Assembly: GCF_030063135.1 (NCBI RefSeq)
Contig: NZ_JASISO010000035.1
Span: 26,107-90,106, forward strand
Direction of reading: 5' to 3'
DNA length: 64,000 nt
Source of the DNA: Streptomyces sp. G-G2
GTDB taxonomy: Bacteria > Actinomycetota > Actinomycetes > Streptomycetales > Streptomycetaceae
The notes under the pieces are model-generated. The model saw only the letters and a list, made by a program, of their open reading frames with translations. It ran no database searches and was not told the origin of the DNA. The position numbers and the translations under genes were made by a program. This document shows positions 1-8,269 of this stretch, in pieces. The number at the start of each line of letters is the position of its first letter. Within the stretch, counting starts at the first letter, position 1.

Positions 1-502
1 ACGCGATGCGGTCCGCGATGGCTTCGGCCTTCGCCTTGTTCGGGTTCAGTAGCGGGGCCTGCCCTCCTCCCGGGAAGGGGGCGAGGCCGGTGGCCGAGGT
101 GGCCGTACCGCCATCGGCCGGCTTGAGGTAGGGGGAGGAGGGCGCACCCGCCGGGTAGGAGACGGAACCGTCCTGGTGGACGGTGAAACCGAGCGCGGCG
201 GCCTCGCCGAGCGCGCCCGCCAGGAGGTTCTGCGGGGCGGCGACCTCGCTGGCGAAACCGTTCAACGCCGTACGGGCGAGCCCGCATTCGGCATGGATGT
301 ACTCGTAGTTGCGGGCCAGTTGAGCGAGAGCCTCCAGCGCGGCCGTGGCGGACTCGCCCTGTTGCGTGTCCCGCAGCTTCGCGAGCATCTCGTTCTCGAC
401 GCGCTCCTTGGCCGAGTACGCACGGCTGCTGACATCGCCCCAGCCGTCCGCGGCCTCCTCGAACTCCGAGCGCTTCAGGTCCTTCAGGTGCTGCCAGGTC
501 AT
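1..502 (-). CDS. WXG-type ESX-associated protein, N-terminal part (runs off left edge)
   Basis: Open from an ATG (complement 502-500) to the first base of the window, about 167 codons, so the C-terminus is missing. The start lies 10 bp after the stop of the preceding WXG gene, and a GGTGA overlapping that stop can act as ribosome binding site. The N-terminus reads MTWQHLKDLKRSEFEEAADG and continues as a long, mostly helical, charged region with few cysteines. From memory it resembles the N-terminal half of Streptomyces alpha/beta-hydrolase (DUF1023-type) proteins encoded behind small WXG proteins. The catalytic part is outside the window, so function is inferred from family likeness and pairing only. 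Confidence 0.6.
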   Translation of the reverse strand, partial: MTWQHLKDLKRSEFEEAADGWGDVSSRAYSAKERVENEMLAKLRDTQQGESATAALEALAQLARNYEYIHAECGLARTALNGFASEVAAPQNLLAGALGEAAALGFTVHQDGSVSYPAGAPSSPYLKPADGGTATSATGLAPFPGGGQAPLLNPNKAKAEAIADRIA

Positions 503-512
503 CACGGCGCGG

Positions 513-917
513 TCACCGGCTCCCGGGCCGCAGACCGGCGAAGGACTGCTTGATCTTCACGTCGATCTCGCCGAATTCCTTGCCCGCGGTGCGCAGCGTC
601 CCTTCCAGGCGCGCGCATTCGGCCCGTACGTCCTCCAGGCGCCCCTTCCACGACGTCCGCACCTCGCCGAGGACCGCCGGCAGCATGAAGCCCTCAAGGG
701 TGGGGACCACACCGTCGTGCGAGGTGTCCAGCCGGGTCACGGCCGCATTGGTGCTCCCGGTCAGGTCCGAGGCCACCGCGGAAGCTCCGGTCCACGGGCC
801 CTGGCTCGCCTTGAGGTCCGGGTTGCCCCCGCCCGCCGGACCCGGGGCCGTGGCCGAAGACAGCGTCATTGCCGCGCCGGAGCCGAACAGCTGCTCCCAC
901 TCTGAACTGAGCCCCAT
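513..917 (-). CDS. Small WXG100-like protein
   Basis: 134 residues, no signal peptide. I chose the ATG at complement 917 because GGGAGAGG lies just upstream; an in-frame codon at 935 has no comparable site. A Trp-Lys-Gly (WXG) triplet sits in a predicted helical hairpin in the C-terminal half (SWKGRLEDVRAECARLEG), as in ESAT-6/WXG100 type VII secretion substrates. The next gene starts 10 bp downstream, so the two are probably co-translated and may form a heterodimer or substrate-chaperone pair. No EccC or other secretion machinery lies in the window. Family membership is likely; secretion is inferred. Confidence 0.6.
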   Translation of the reverse strand: MGLSSEWEQLFGSGAAMTLSSATAPGPAGGGNPDLKASQGPWTGASAVASDLTGSTNAAVTRLDTSHDGVVPTLEGFMLPAVLGEVRTSWKGRLEDVRAECARLEGTLRTAGKEFGEIDVKIKQSFAGLRPGSR

Positions 918-1014
918 GTGCCTCTCCCACCCCACCCGCGTCCGCGCCTATGACTCGTTGATCGTATGGAGGCGCGAAGGACGGGGCGTGAGTACGGCTA
1001 CTCATCTTCCCCGG

Positions 1015-2070
1015 TCAGGTCCGGGGGGCGGCGCCCAGGGCGAGGAGGGCCTTGGTGACGTCGTCGGCCTGGTGGGTCGCGCCGCGCAGGTTCGGGTGGA
1101 GGAAGGTGCAGGCGGCCTCGCCGTCGGCCGGGATCAGTCTGCAGATGTCGGCGGGCGGGTCGCCCTGGGTGCCCTCGCCGGTGAGGTGGTCCTTGAGCCC
1201 GTACATCCAGCGGGTCTCGGCGCTCGCGCAGACTCCGTGCCCGACGCTGGAGGCGTAGGTGTCGACGTAGCGCACGTGGGCACGGGCGGACTGGTCGCGC
1301 AGCGCCGTGTTGAGCCGCCGCTCCAGGGAGTCCATCCAGGTCATGTCGCCCCTGGTGATGGTGCCGAGCTGGTGCCACACGCCCAGGCCGCAGCCGGAGC
1401 CGTCGTCCACGATCGCCGGATAGCCCACCACCGCGATCCCGGCCCGGGGAGCGCGGGCGTGGATGCCGTCGAGCATCGAGGCGACGTCCCGTTCCATGGT
1501 GGTGAACCGGCGGTCCAGCGCCGCCGCTCCCTCACCCTTCGTGTAATGGTCCGCGCAGGGGTGGCCCAGCCCGAAGGCACGCAGCCCGCGCTCCACGCAC
1601 TGCTGCACGATGCCCGCGAAGCCGATCGAATTGCCCCCGATGCCCACGCTGACCAGGGAGGTGTCCGCCGTCACCGCCTCGATCTGGGCCGGCCGGGCCT
1701 TCCAGCCGCCCGCGGGTGGCACGGTGGGTGGGCCGGACAGCCGGGTCTGGGGCTCCAGCACCCCTGCCCGCACTTCGGCCGCCCCGCAGGTCACGTCCTT
1801 GAGGCTCACCTTGAGGCGGTGACCCACCTGCTTGGGGTAGTTGATCTCGGACTGTCCGCAGCCGCCGCCCGCCCAGGGTCTGACGAAGCTGTTCGCGCTG
1901 TAGGAATCCCCGAGCGCCACATAGGCGAGCGGCGTGACGGCGGACACGGGTGTGGACGCCGCCGCCGACGGGGGGAAGGCGGCCGCGGCCGCCGCCAGTG
2001 TGATCACCCCGGCCAGTACGGCTCGCCGCACGGTGCCGCCGTGGGAGGGAGACCGGGTGGTGACGCTCAT
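1015..2070 (-). CDS. Secreted SGNH/GDSL-family lipase or esterase
   Basis: 351 residues. Start ATG at complement 2070 follows a GAAGGG ribosome binding site; a longer frame upstream lacks one. An Arg-containing N-terminus, hydrophobic stretch (AVLAGVITLAAAAAAF) and Ala-rich cleavage region indicate Sec or Tat export. The mature part has the SGNH block I (ALGDSYSANSF, catalytic Ser), a block III-like VGIGGNSIGF, and a C-terminal His in FLHPNLRGA. An Asp at the usual position three residues before that His is not evident, as in Streptomyces enzymes that use a Ser-His dyad. Six or more cysteines suggest disulfides. Substrate is unknown; acyl-ester hydrolysis outside the cell is the family role. 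Confidence 0.85.
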   Translation of the reverse strand: MSVTTRSPSHGGTVRRAVLAGVITLAAAAAAFPPSAAASTPVSAVTPLAYVALGDSYSANSFVRPWAGGGCGQSEINYPKQVGHRLKVSLKDVTCGAAEVRAGVLEPQTRLSGPPTVPPAGGWKARPAQIEAVTADTSLVSVGIGGNSIGFAGIVQQCVERGLRAFGLGHPCADHYTKGEGAAALDRRFTTMERDVASMLDGIHARAPRAGIAVVGYPAIVDDGSGCGLGVWHQLGTITRGDMTWMDSLERRLNTALRDQSARAHVRYVDTYASSVGHGVCASAETRWMYGLKDHLTGEGTQGDPPADICRLIPADGEAACTFLHPNLRGATHQADDVTKALLALGAAPRT

Positions 2071-2260
2071 GGGGGACTGCCCTTCGGCTCCGGCGCAGGT
2101 ACCGTCCGACCAGCGCTCGTCACCAAAAGTAACCGGCATCGTGACGGAGGGTAGTCTTCCGGTGAGCGAATCCCTCGATCGAGTGGTCGACGCCCGGCGC
2201 CCGACCTCGCCCCGCCCCGCGCCCGACCCCGCCCCCCTGATCGCCGCCCGGCCCCACCCG

Positions 2261-2830
2261 CTACTGGTGCGCCCGCGTGATCAGGTCCGTCGCGACCTCG
2301 AGCGCCGCCAGCCGGGTCTCCTCCGGGTCGGCCTCGACGTGCTGGAGGAACATCATCCCCGCGTGCAGCGTGAAGATCGCGCTCACGCAGCGCACCTGGT
2401 CCTGCAGCGGCGCCTCGTCCGTGCGCAGCAGGTCGACCATCTTCAGCATCCGCTTCTTGACGATCTCGCCGATGCTGAGCTCGCGCATCGTCGCCTGGTT
2501 CTCCTGCATGAACCGGTACAGCTGTGCGCCCGAGCGCATCGCCTCGCTGTAGCGGCGGAGCAGCTCCCGCTTCGTGGCCAGGGTGTGCGGCTGCTCACCG
2601 GCCCACACGATCAGCTCGTCGATCGGGCGGGTCGTGTCGTCGAAGATGCTGATCAGGATCTCTTCCTTGGTCTTGAAGTGGTAGTACAGCGCCGCCTTCG
2701 AGACCTCCAGCCGCTCCGCGATCTCGCGCAGTGACGTCTTCTCGTACCCCTGCTCGGCGAAGAGCTCCAGTGCGACGTCCTGGATGAGCTGGCGCGTGTT
2801 GCCACGGCGCGGCTGCGGACTGCTGGACAT
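2261..2830 (-). CDS. TetR/AcrR-family repressor of the divergent MFS exporter
   Basis: 189 residues, ATG start. Residues about 12-58 form the TetR helix-turn-helix (TSLREIAERLEVSKAALYYH) followed by FKTKEEIL; the rest is an all-helical ligand-binding and dimerisation domain with no recognisable ligand signature. The gene is transcribed away from an MFS exporter gene and shares with it a 117-bp intergenic region holding a long, almost perfect inverted repeat. That arrangement (TetR, operator, drug exporter) strongly suggests it represses both itself and the exporter until a ligand binds. The inducer cannot be read from the sequence. Confidence 0.92.
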   Translation of the reverse strand: MSSSPQPRRGNTRQLIQDVALELFAEQGYEKTSLREIAERLEVSKAALYYHFKTKEEILISIFDDTTRPIDELIVWAGEQPHTLATKRELLRRYSEAMRSGAQLYRFMQENQATMRELSIGEIVKKRMLKMVDLLRTDEAPLQDQVRCVSAIFTLHAGMMFLQHVEADPEETRLAALEVATDLITRAHQ

Positions 2831-2846
2831 GGGGCACTCTCCATTT

Positions 2847-2918
2847 ACTTACTTGACGCCCGGCTAGTTACGGGTCTACTTTCCTCAGTGTAGTGAACTA
2901 GCCGGGCGGCAAGTAAGT
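2847..2918. promoter_or_regulatory. Divergent operator/promoter region between TetR and MFS genes
   Basis: Two 23-bp arms, 2847-2869 and 2896-2918, are inverted repeats with a single mismatch. Each carries an outer ACTTACTTG (complement CAAGTAAGT) and an inner GGCTAGTT (complement AACTAGCC), and they flank a 26-bp AT-richer spacer. The outer and inner elements could be separate TetR half-sites, giving room for two or more dimers. Position between the two divergent starts supports repressor control of both promoters. The binding protein is inferred from position. Confidence 0.8.
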
Positions 2919-2947
2919 GCCCGGGCGCCATGGGGAGTGGGACGGAC

Positions 2948-4555
2948 ATGAGCAAGACATCACAGGCGGAGCCCGGAGCGGGAATGGCGGTGCCCGCGGA
3001 CGGACCCAAGCCGCGCAGCGTGCGCGTCGTGCTGCTCGCGCTCATGATCGCCATGCTGCTGGCAATGCTGGACAACATGATCATCGGTACGGCGATGCCG
3101 ACCATCGTCGGCGAGCTGGGCGGCCTGGAGCACCTCTCCTGGGTGGTCACCGCCTACACCCTCGCCACCGCCGCCTCCACCCCGATCTGGGGCAAGATCG
3201 GCGACATGTACGGGCGGAAGGGCTCCTTCCTCACCTCGATCGTCATCTTCCTGATCGGCTCGGTGCTCAGCGGCATGGCCCAGGACATGGGCCAGCTGAT
3301 CGGCTTCCGTGCGATCCAGGGTCTCGGCGCGGGCGGTCTGATGGTCGGCGTCATGGCGATCATCGGTGACCTGATCCCGCCCCGTGAGCGCGGCAAGTAC
3401 CAGGGCATGATGGCCGGCGTGATGGCCCTCGCCATGATCGGCGGTCCGCTCGTCGGCGGCACCATCACCGACCACATGGGCTGGCGCTGGTCCTTCTACA
3501 TCAACCTCCCGCTCGGCGCCGTCGCGCTCGCGATGGTGACCGCGGTCCTGCACCTGCCCAAGAAGAAGGCCAAGGGCAAGATCGACTACCTGGGCGCCGC
3601 GCTGCTCACCGTCGCCATCACCTCCACCGTCCTGGTCACCACCTGGGGCGGCACCGAGTACGCCTGGGCCTCCGCCGAGATCATCGGCCTGATCGTCACC
3701 GGCGTCCTGTCCATCGCGGCGTTCCTCTACGTCGAGACCAAGGCCGCCGAGCCGGTCATGCCGCTGCACATCTTCCGCAGCCGCAACTTCACCCTCATGT
3801 CGGTGATCGGCTTCCTCGTCGGCTTCGCGATGTTCGGCGGCGTGCTCTACCTCCCGCTCTTCCAGCAGTCGGTGCAGGGCGCCTCGGCCACCAACTCGGG
3901 CCTGCTGCTCCTGCCGATGCTGCTCTCGATGATGGTCATCTCCCTCGTCGCGGGCCGGATCACCACCAGCAGCGGCAAGTACAAGATGTTCCCGATCCTC
4001 GGCGGCGCGCTGATGGTCGTGGGCCTCTTCCTCCTCGCGACGATGGACACCAGCACCAGCCGCCTGATGTCCGGCGTCTACATGGCGGTCCTCGGTGCGG
4101 GCCTCGGATTCCTGATGCAGATCACCATGCTCGTCGCGCAGAACAGCGTGGACATGAAGGACATGGGCGTCGCGTCCTCCTCGGCCACCCTCTTCCGTAC
4201 CCTCGGCGGCTCCTTCGGTGTGGCCCTGATGGGCTCGCTGTTCACCTCGCAGGTCACCCGGACCATGACCGACCGGCTCGGTCCGGAGGCCGCCGCGAAG
4301 TCGGGCTCCGCGCAGCTGGACGCCGCCAGCCTGGCCAAGCTGCCGGAGGTCGTCCGTGACGCCTACCAGCACGCGGTGGCCGCCGGTACGCACTCCGCGT
4401 TCCTGCTCGGCGCGGGCATCGCGCTCATCGGTTTCGTCGCCGCCTGGTTCGTCAAGGAGGTCCCGCTGCGGGGCGCGGGTCCCGCGGCGGCCGGCTCCAA
4501 GGACGCCGACGGCGCCGCGGCCGCGGCGAACGTACAGGCCTCCGTGGCCCACTGA
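2948..4555 (+). CDS. MFS multidrug exporter, EmrB/QacA (DHA2, 14-TM) type
   Basis: About 535 residues. I chose ATG 2948; an in-frame ATG at 2930 is possible. Hydrophobic segments run throughout and fit 14 transmembrane helices. MFS motifs are visible: the first-helix region LLAMLDNMIIGTAMPTIVGE (DHA2-like), GKIGDMYGRKG (motif A between helices 2 and 3), RAIQGLGAGGLM (motif B) and GPLVGGTI (motif C, drug:H+ antiporters). The family exports hydrophobic or cationic drugs by proton antiport. Divergence from a TetR gene indicates substrate-inducible expression. Substrate unknown. Confidence 0.92.
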   Translation: MSKTSQAEPGAGMAVPADGPKPRSVRVVLLALMIAMLLAMLDNMIIGTAMPTIVGELGGLEHLSWVVTAYTLATAASTPIWGKIGDMYGRKGSFLTSIVIFLIGSVLSGMAQDMGQLIGFRAIQGLGAGGLMVGVMAIIGDLIPPRERGKYQGMMAGVMALAMIGGPLVGGTITDHMGWRWSFYINLPLGAVALAMVTAVLHLPKKKAKGKIDYLGAALLTVAITSTVLVTTWGGTEYAWASAEIIGLIVTGVLSIAAFLYVETKAAEPVMPLHIFRSRNFTLMSVIGFLVGFAMFGGVLYLPLFQQSVQGASATNSGLLLLPMLLSMMVISLVAGRITTSSGKYKMFPILGGALMVVGLFLLATMDTSTSRLMSGVYMAVLGAGLGFLMQITMLVAQNSVDMKDMGVASSSATLFRTLGGSFGVALMGSLFTSQVTRTMTDRLGPEAAAKSGSAQLDAASLAKLPEVVRDAYQHAVAAGTHSAFLLGAGIALIGFVAAWFVKEVPLRGAGPAAAGSKDADGAAAAANVQASVAH

Positions 4556-4578
4556 CGGCCGCACCCGCCTGCCGTACG

Positions 4579-4620
4579 ACAGCCCGGCCCCCGTGGACGC
4601 GTCCACGGGGGCCGGGCTGT
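4579..4620. terminator. Perfect palindrome, terminator after the MFS gene
   Basis: A 42-bp perfect palindrome centred on ACGCGT, with arms beginning ACAGCCCGGCCCCCGTGG, starts 24 bp after the MFS stop. There is no long T tract, as is common for Streptomyces terminators. The remainder of the gene-free stretch 4556-4862 holds only the leader and presumed promoter of the deacetylase gene; I see no other structured element in it. Confidence 0.75.
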
Positions 4621-4862
4621 TCGCCGTCCCCGCGCCCGCGGGTCGCCGACCGAACCTCCCGGCGCCGTCGGGGTCTCGGCTCCCGGGCCGGCGGGTGGGG
4701 GTTCAGGTGGTCCGGCGCGGTTTCCGTCGGGGCGCCAACTGGGACGATCAGTGACCAAGATCTAGTTATCAGGGCTTTATGTGCAAATCTGCCGCAACCC
4801 TTCGCTGTTGGGCGTCGTCCTCCCCCTCAGACACGTACAGCAGCTTGGGGAGCGGAGGGTGC

Positions 4863-5678
4863 ATGGCAGGCACGACGAAACGGGGAACCCGGGCCCGGAC
4901 AGCCGCCGCGACAGCCGTCGCGACCGTCGCCGCGACGGTCTGGGGTGTGGCCACGGTGGCCGCGCCCGCGCACGGCCCCGGTGACGGCCACCGCCACGAG
5001 AACGCCTCCCGGGACAAGGGCGCGCCGCCCGCCGACCCCGCGGATCCGGACGGGACGGACCGGGTGCCCGACACCATCGCGCACGCCTCGGAAGCGGGCC
5101 GCGACGCCGTCGACATCACCATCGACGACGGTCCCGACCCGGCCTGGACGCCGAAGGTGCTGGAGGTGCTCCGCAAGCACGGAGCCAAGGCGACCTTCTG
5201 CATGATCGGGCCGCGGGCCCGGGCCCGCCCCGATCTGGTGAAGCAGGTCGTCGCCGACGGCAACCGGCTCTGCGACCACACCACGGACCACGACATCCGC
5301 ATGGGGAAGAAACCGGTCGACTACCAGAAGCGGCAGATCCTCGACGCCCAGAAGATGATCGAGGACGCGGCCGGGGGTGGCGCGAAGGTCGGGTACTACC
5401 GCGCGCCGGGCGGGGCGTTCACCCCGGAGAGCCGGGCGCTCGCGGCGGCCGCGGGCATGCGTCCGCTCGGCTGGAACGTCGACACGAAGGACTTCGGGAA
5501 GCCGGGCACCGCCGCCATCGTGAACGCTTTCAAGAAGCAGCTCGGCAACGGACCGACCGTCCTCTTCCACGACGGCGGCGGCAACCGCGCGCAGACCGTG
5601 GAGGCCCTGGACCAGGTGCTGCCCTGGATTTCGGAGCAGGGCCGCCGGACCGGCTTCCCGGTCCGCACGGCCCCCTGA
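4863..5678 (+). CDS. Secreted polysaccharide deacetylase (NodB, CE4 fold)
   Basis: 271 residues. ATG 4863 is preceded by GGAGCGGAGGG; an upstream in-frame ATG has no such site. The N-terminus has an Arg/Lys-rich start then a hydrophobic Ala/Val stretch ending at PAHG, a signal peptide. The NodB domain spans about residues 75-265: metal-binding Asp-Asp in TIDDGPD (usual form TFDDGP), His residues in DHTTDHD, RAPGG, WNVDTKDF and the LFHDGGG motif with the C-terminal His. All expected catalytic motifs are present, so it should be active on N-acetylated cell-wall or chitin-like glycans. Exact substrate unknown. Confidence 0.9.
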   Translation: MAGTTKRGTRARTAAATAVATVAATVWGVATVAAPAHGPGDGHRHENASRDKGAPPADPADPDGTDRVPDTIAHASEAGRDAVDITIDDGPDPAWTPKVLEVLRKHGAKATFCMIGPRARARPDLVKQVVADGNRLCDHTTDHDIRMGKKPVDYQKRQILDAQKMIEDAAGGGAKVGYYRAPGGAFTPESRALAAAAGMRPLGWNVDTKDFGKPGTAAIVNAFKKQLGNGPTVLFHDGGGNRAQTVEALDQVLPWISEQGRRTGFPVRTAP

Positions 5679-5799
5679 CACGCCGTCGGCGGGCGAACGG
5701 GTGAGGATCCGGGCCCCGGGGCCGCCACAGGTGTTCCCGGGCCCGCCACCGGTGTTCCCTGGTCGCCCGTACGTCCTTGCGCCGACCAGGAGGCCACCC

Positions 5800-6126
5800 G
5801 TGACCCTCGCTCCCGCCCAGCTGACCGACCCCGTCGTCCGTGCCTTCGTCACCGCCGTCAACGCGGGCGACAAGGGGGCCGCCCTGGCGCTGCTCACGCC
5901 GGACACGACCATGTCCGACGACGGTTCGGACCGCGACCTCCGGCAGTGGACCGACAAGGAGATCTTCGGCTCCAGCGGCCACATGGACGTCGAGTCCGAA
6001 TCCGCCGGCGGACACGCGCTCGTCGTGAACTACAGCAACTCCACCTGGGGCGCGATGCGCACCGCCTGGCGGTTCGTGGTCACCGACGACGGCCGGATCA
6101 GCCGCTTCGAGACCGGCCAGGCCTGA
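5800..6126 (+). CDS. SnoaL/NTF2-like small protein
   Basis: 108 residues. GTG 5800 is chosen because AGGAGG lies 7 bp upstream; the frame stays open further upstream but without a ribosome binding site. The opening (AFVTAVNAGDKGAALALL followed by a T-P-D-T turn) and the later FGSSGHMDVE and WRFVVTDDGRISRFETG are typical of the SnoaL-like alpha+beta cone fold. Such domains act as small hydrolases, isomerases or pure binding modules, so no reaction can be assigned. No signal peptide. The 17-bp repeat array begins just after its stop codon. Confidence 0.72.
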   Translation: MTLAPAQLTDPVVRAFVTAVNAGDKGAALALLTPDTTMSDDGSDRDLRQWTDKEIFGSSGHMDVESESAGGHALVVNYSNSTWGAMRTAWRFVVTDDGRISRFETGQA

Positions 6127-6147
6127 GCCGTCTGACCCGCGCCGCCT

Positions 6148-6248
6148 AGGACCGGCGTCAGCCCAGGACCGGCGTCAGCCCAGGACCGGCGTCAGCCCAG
6201 GACCGGCGTCAGCCCAGGACCGGCGCCGCCCAGGACCGGCGTCAGCCC
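6148..6248. repeat. Tandem array of a 17-bp unit between convergent genes
   Basis: Six copies of AGGACCGGCGTCAGCCC at 6148, 6165, 6182, 6199, 6216 (a 16-base variant with CGCC in place of GTCAG) and 6232. The last copy contains the stop codon of the beta-lactamase-like gene on the complementary strand (6242-6244), so the array begins inside that gene and grew outward. Period is not a multiple of three and the first five copies are intergenic. Confidence 0.95.
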
Positions 6249-7372
6249 CGGGCGGCCTTCAGCACCGCCGCCGTCAGCGGCCCGTTCTCCGCCGCCGCGC
6301 CGCCCGGGAAATTGAAGCGGCGGCGCGTGTAGCCGTACGCCACCCCGGTGACCGGGTCGGCGAAGCCCAGACCTCCCGAGGCTCCGCAGTGGCCGAAGGC
6401 CTGCGGCCCGACCGCCGGCTGCTGCTCGAAGCCCAGTCCGAAATGATCCTTATCCGGTGTCACCAGGTCGTCACCGGGGGTGTGCAGCTTCGCGAACTCG
6501 GCCGCCGTCGCCGGCGTGAGCAGCGCGGGCCGCCCGGCCTGCTCCCCGATCGCCGCCGCGAACAGCCCCGCGACCCCGCGCGCCGTACCCGTGCCGCCCG
6601 CCGAGGCCGGGCCGCGGGACTTCACCCCGGGGTCGTTCGCGAAGCCCACCAGGTCCATCGCGGGCTTGATGTGCCAGTTGAAGGCGGTCTCCATCAGCTT
6701 CGGCGGCACCGGGCCGGCCACCAGTGCCGCCAGCCCCTCCGCCGTCGGCACCTGGGGCAGCACCGGCTTCCAGCGCGGCTCCAGCTCCGCCGGGAGGCCG
6801 AGGTACAGGTCCAGCCCGTACGGGGCCCGGATGCGCTCCTCGTAGACCTCCTGGAGGGACTTCCCGGTCGCCCGGCGCACCACTTCGCCGGTCAGCGCTC
6901 CGATCACGAAGGCGTGGTAGCCGTACGCCGTCCCGGGCTCCCAGTACGGCTTCTGCCCGGCCAGCCGGGCCGCGATCAGCGCGTCGTCCGCGACCTCGCC
7001 GAGGGTGAACCCCTCCGGCGTGTTGATCAGCCCGGACTGGTGGGAGATCAGCTGGCGCAGCGTGAGGCGCTCGTTGCCGTACCCGGTGAACTCCGGCCAG
7101 TACGCCGACACCGGACGTTCCAGGTCCAGTACGCCCTCCTGCACGAGCAGGGCCACGACCAGGTGGGCCGCGCCCTTCGTGATCGAGTACACCCCGGACA
7201 GGGTGTCCCCGTCCGTGTCCTCGCCCGCCCACAGGTCCACCACCAGGCGCCCCCGGTGGCGCACCGCCAGCTGGGCCTCCGGAGGGACCGCCTGGGTGGT
7301 GGCGAAGTCCGTGAACTCCTCCCGGACGCCTTCCCAGCCCGCCGCCACCGTTCCGTCCACCTGTACGCCCAT
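6242..7372 (-). CDS. Serine hydrolase of the beta-lactamase/esterase (class C-like) family
   Basis: 376 residues, ATG at complement 7372 with AGGGGGA upstream. Catalytic signatures: nucleophile Ser and Lys in YSITKG (S-x-x-K, residue about 68-71), a Tyr in the YGYHAF region corresponding to Y-x-N, and FGHCGASGG near the C-terminus in place of the K-T-G box, as in family VIII esterases and EstB-like proteins. There is no signal peptide, so it is probably cytoplasmic, unlike true beta-lactamases. Known relatives hydrolyse short-chain esters or act as D-aminopeptidases; substrate here unknown. Convergent with the SnoaL-like gene across a repeat array. Confidence 0.88.
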   Translation of the reverse strand: MGVQVDGTVAAGWEGVREEFTDFATTQAVPPEAQLAVRHRGRLVVDLWAGEDTDGDTLSGVYSITKGAAHLVVALLVQEGVLDLERPVSAYWPEFTGYGNERLTLRQLISHQSGLINTPEGFTLGEVADDALIAARLAGQKPYWEPGTAYGYHAFVIGALTGEVVRRATGKSLQEVYEERIRAPYGLDLYLGLPAELEPRWKPVLPQVPTAEGLAALVAGPVPPKLMETAFNWHIKPAMDLVGFANDPGVKSRGPASAGGTGTARGVAGLFAAAIGEQAGRPALLTPATAAEFAKLHTPGDDLVTPDKDHFGLGFEQQPAVGPQAFGHCGASGGLGFADPVTGVAYGYTRRRFNFPGGAAAENGPLTAAVLKAARG

Positions 7373-7546
7373 GCGAAGTCCCCCTGGAAGCGGTCGAGAT
7401 CGTCCCTGCTGTCTCAGCAGCGCCAACGGCCCCCGGGCAGACCATATTCCTGGCGTACCCGAGTGCGTCACCTCGGCGCTCTCCCGTACGAGTGAACGCG
7501 GACCCGGCGTCGTTCCGGCCCGCCGCGGGGGTCCGTTGGGCAGCCC

Positions 7547-8170
7547 ATGAAGCGCACCCGTATCGCCGCCGTCGCCCTCGCCACCGCCGCCGCGGCCCTC
7601 GCGCCCGCCCTCGTGCAGGCTGCGGCGGCCGACGGTCCGGCGTCGTACCTGCAAGACCCGGCAGGCGGCGAGAAGACCATGAAGACCGTGTGGACCAAGG
7701 ACGAGATGCACAAGCTGGAGGCGCAGTTCCGCTTCCACCCCGGGGTCCAGTACAAGACGGTCCCCGCCGCGGGCCCCTCCGGCGCCCCCGAGTGGGAGAC
7801 GAAGAAGGCCGACCCCAAGACGCTGGCGTGGCAGCCGAAGTTCGAGTTCGCCTGGTCGGTGTCGGACTCCACCCTGGTGAAGAAGGCCGTCACCACCAAG
7901 AACGGCAAGCACCCCTTCACGCTCTACGCGGTGGTGCGCCGGGCCGACGGGACGAAGGCGGCCGAGATCCGCGACGAGTCCAAGGGCCGCCCGGCCACCG
8001 GGCGCGTCACGGTGGGCGGGGACAAGCGGATCGCATGTGACACGGGGGAGTACACCGTCGAGTGGTCCGCCACCCGTTCCGGTTACGGCACGCTCGGCGG
8101 CACCCTGCGCTGGGACTCCAGCTGCGAGCAGTACCGCACGGCCTTCTCCACGAGCAACGGCCCGCGCTGA
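7547..8170 (+). CDS. Secreted protein of unknown function
   Basis: 207 residues, ATG start with only a weak upstream purine stretch. The N-terminus MKRTRIAAVALATAAAALAP with an Ala-rich cleavage zone (QAAAADG) is a clear signal peptide. The mature part is hydrophilic, with two cysteines (IACDTGEY and DSSCEQYR) that could form one disulfide, and a beta-rich look (alternating hydrophobic residues, YTVEWSATRSGYG). I do not recognise the family. It lies alone between the divergent hydrolase gene and a simple-sequence repeat. Confidence 0.7.
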   Translation: MKRTRIAAVALATAAAALAPALVQAAAADGPASYLQDPAGGEKTMKTVWTKDEMHKLEAQFRFHPGVQYKTVPAAGPSGAPEWETKKADPKTLAWQPKFEFAWSVSDSTLVKKAVTTKNGKHPFTLYAVVRRADGTKAAEIRDESKGRPATGRVTVGGDKRIACDTGEYTVEWSATRSGYGTLGGTLRWDSSCEQYRTAFSTSNGPR

Positions 8171-8178
8171 CGCCTCGT

Positions 8179-8269
8179 GGCAGGCAGGCAGGCAGGCAGA
8201 GGCAGGCAGGCAGGCAGGGAGGCAGGGAGGCAGGGAGGCAGGGAAAGGGGAGGGGAGGGGAGGGGAGGG
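8179..8269. repeat. Simple-sequence tract: GGCA, GGCAGGGA and GGGGA repeats
   Basis: About 90 bases of purine-rich low-complexity DNA immediately downstream of the secreted-protein gene: tetranucleotide GGCA repeats (8179-8216, one interruption), then GGCAGGGA units, then four GGGGA-type units (8246-8268). The closely spaced runs of three or more G could form a G-quadruplex on this strand. The rest of the gap to 8403 shows no recognisable gene or hairpin. Confidence 0.95.

Noticed and set aside
2960..4606. 548-codon frame opposite the MFS exporter
   Set aside because: His/Arg/Asp-biased antisense shadow of a clearly coding membrane protein; no ribosome binding site.
8179..8220. CRISPR-like direct repeats
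   Set aside because: Units are four bases and contiguous, with no spacers; a microsatellite.
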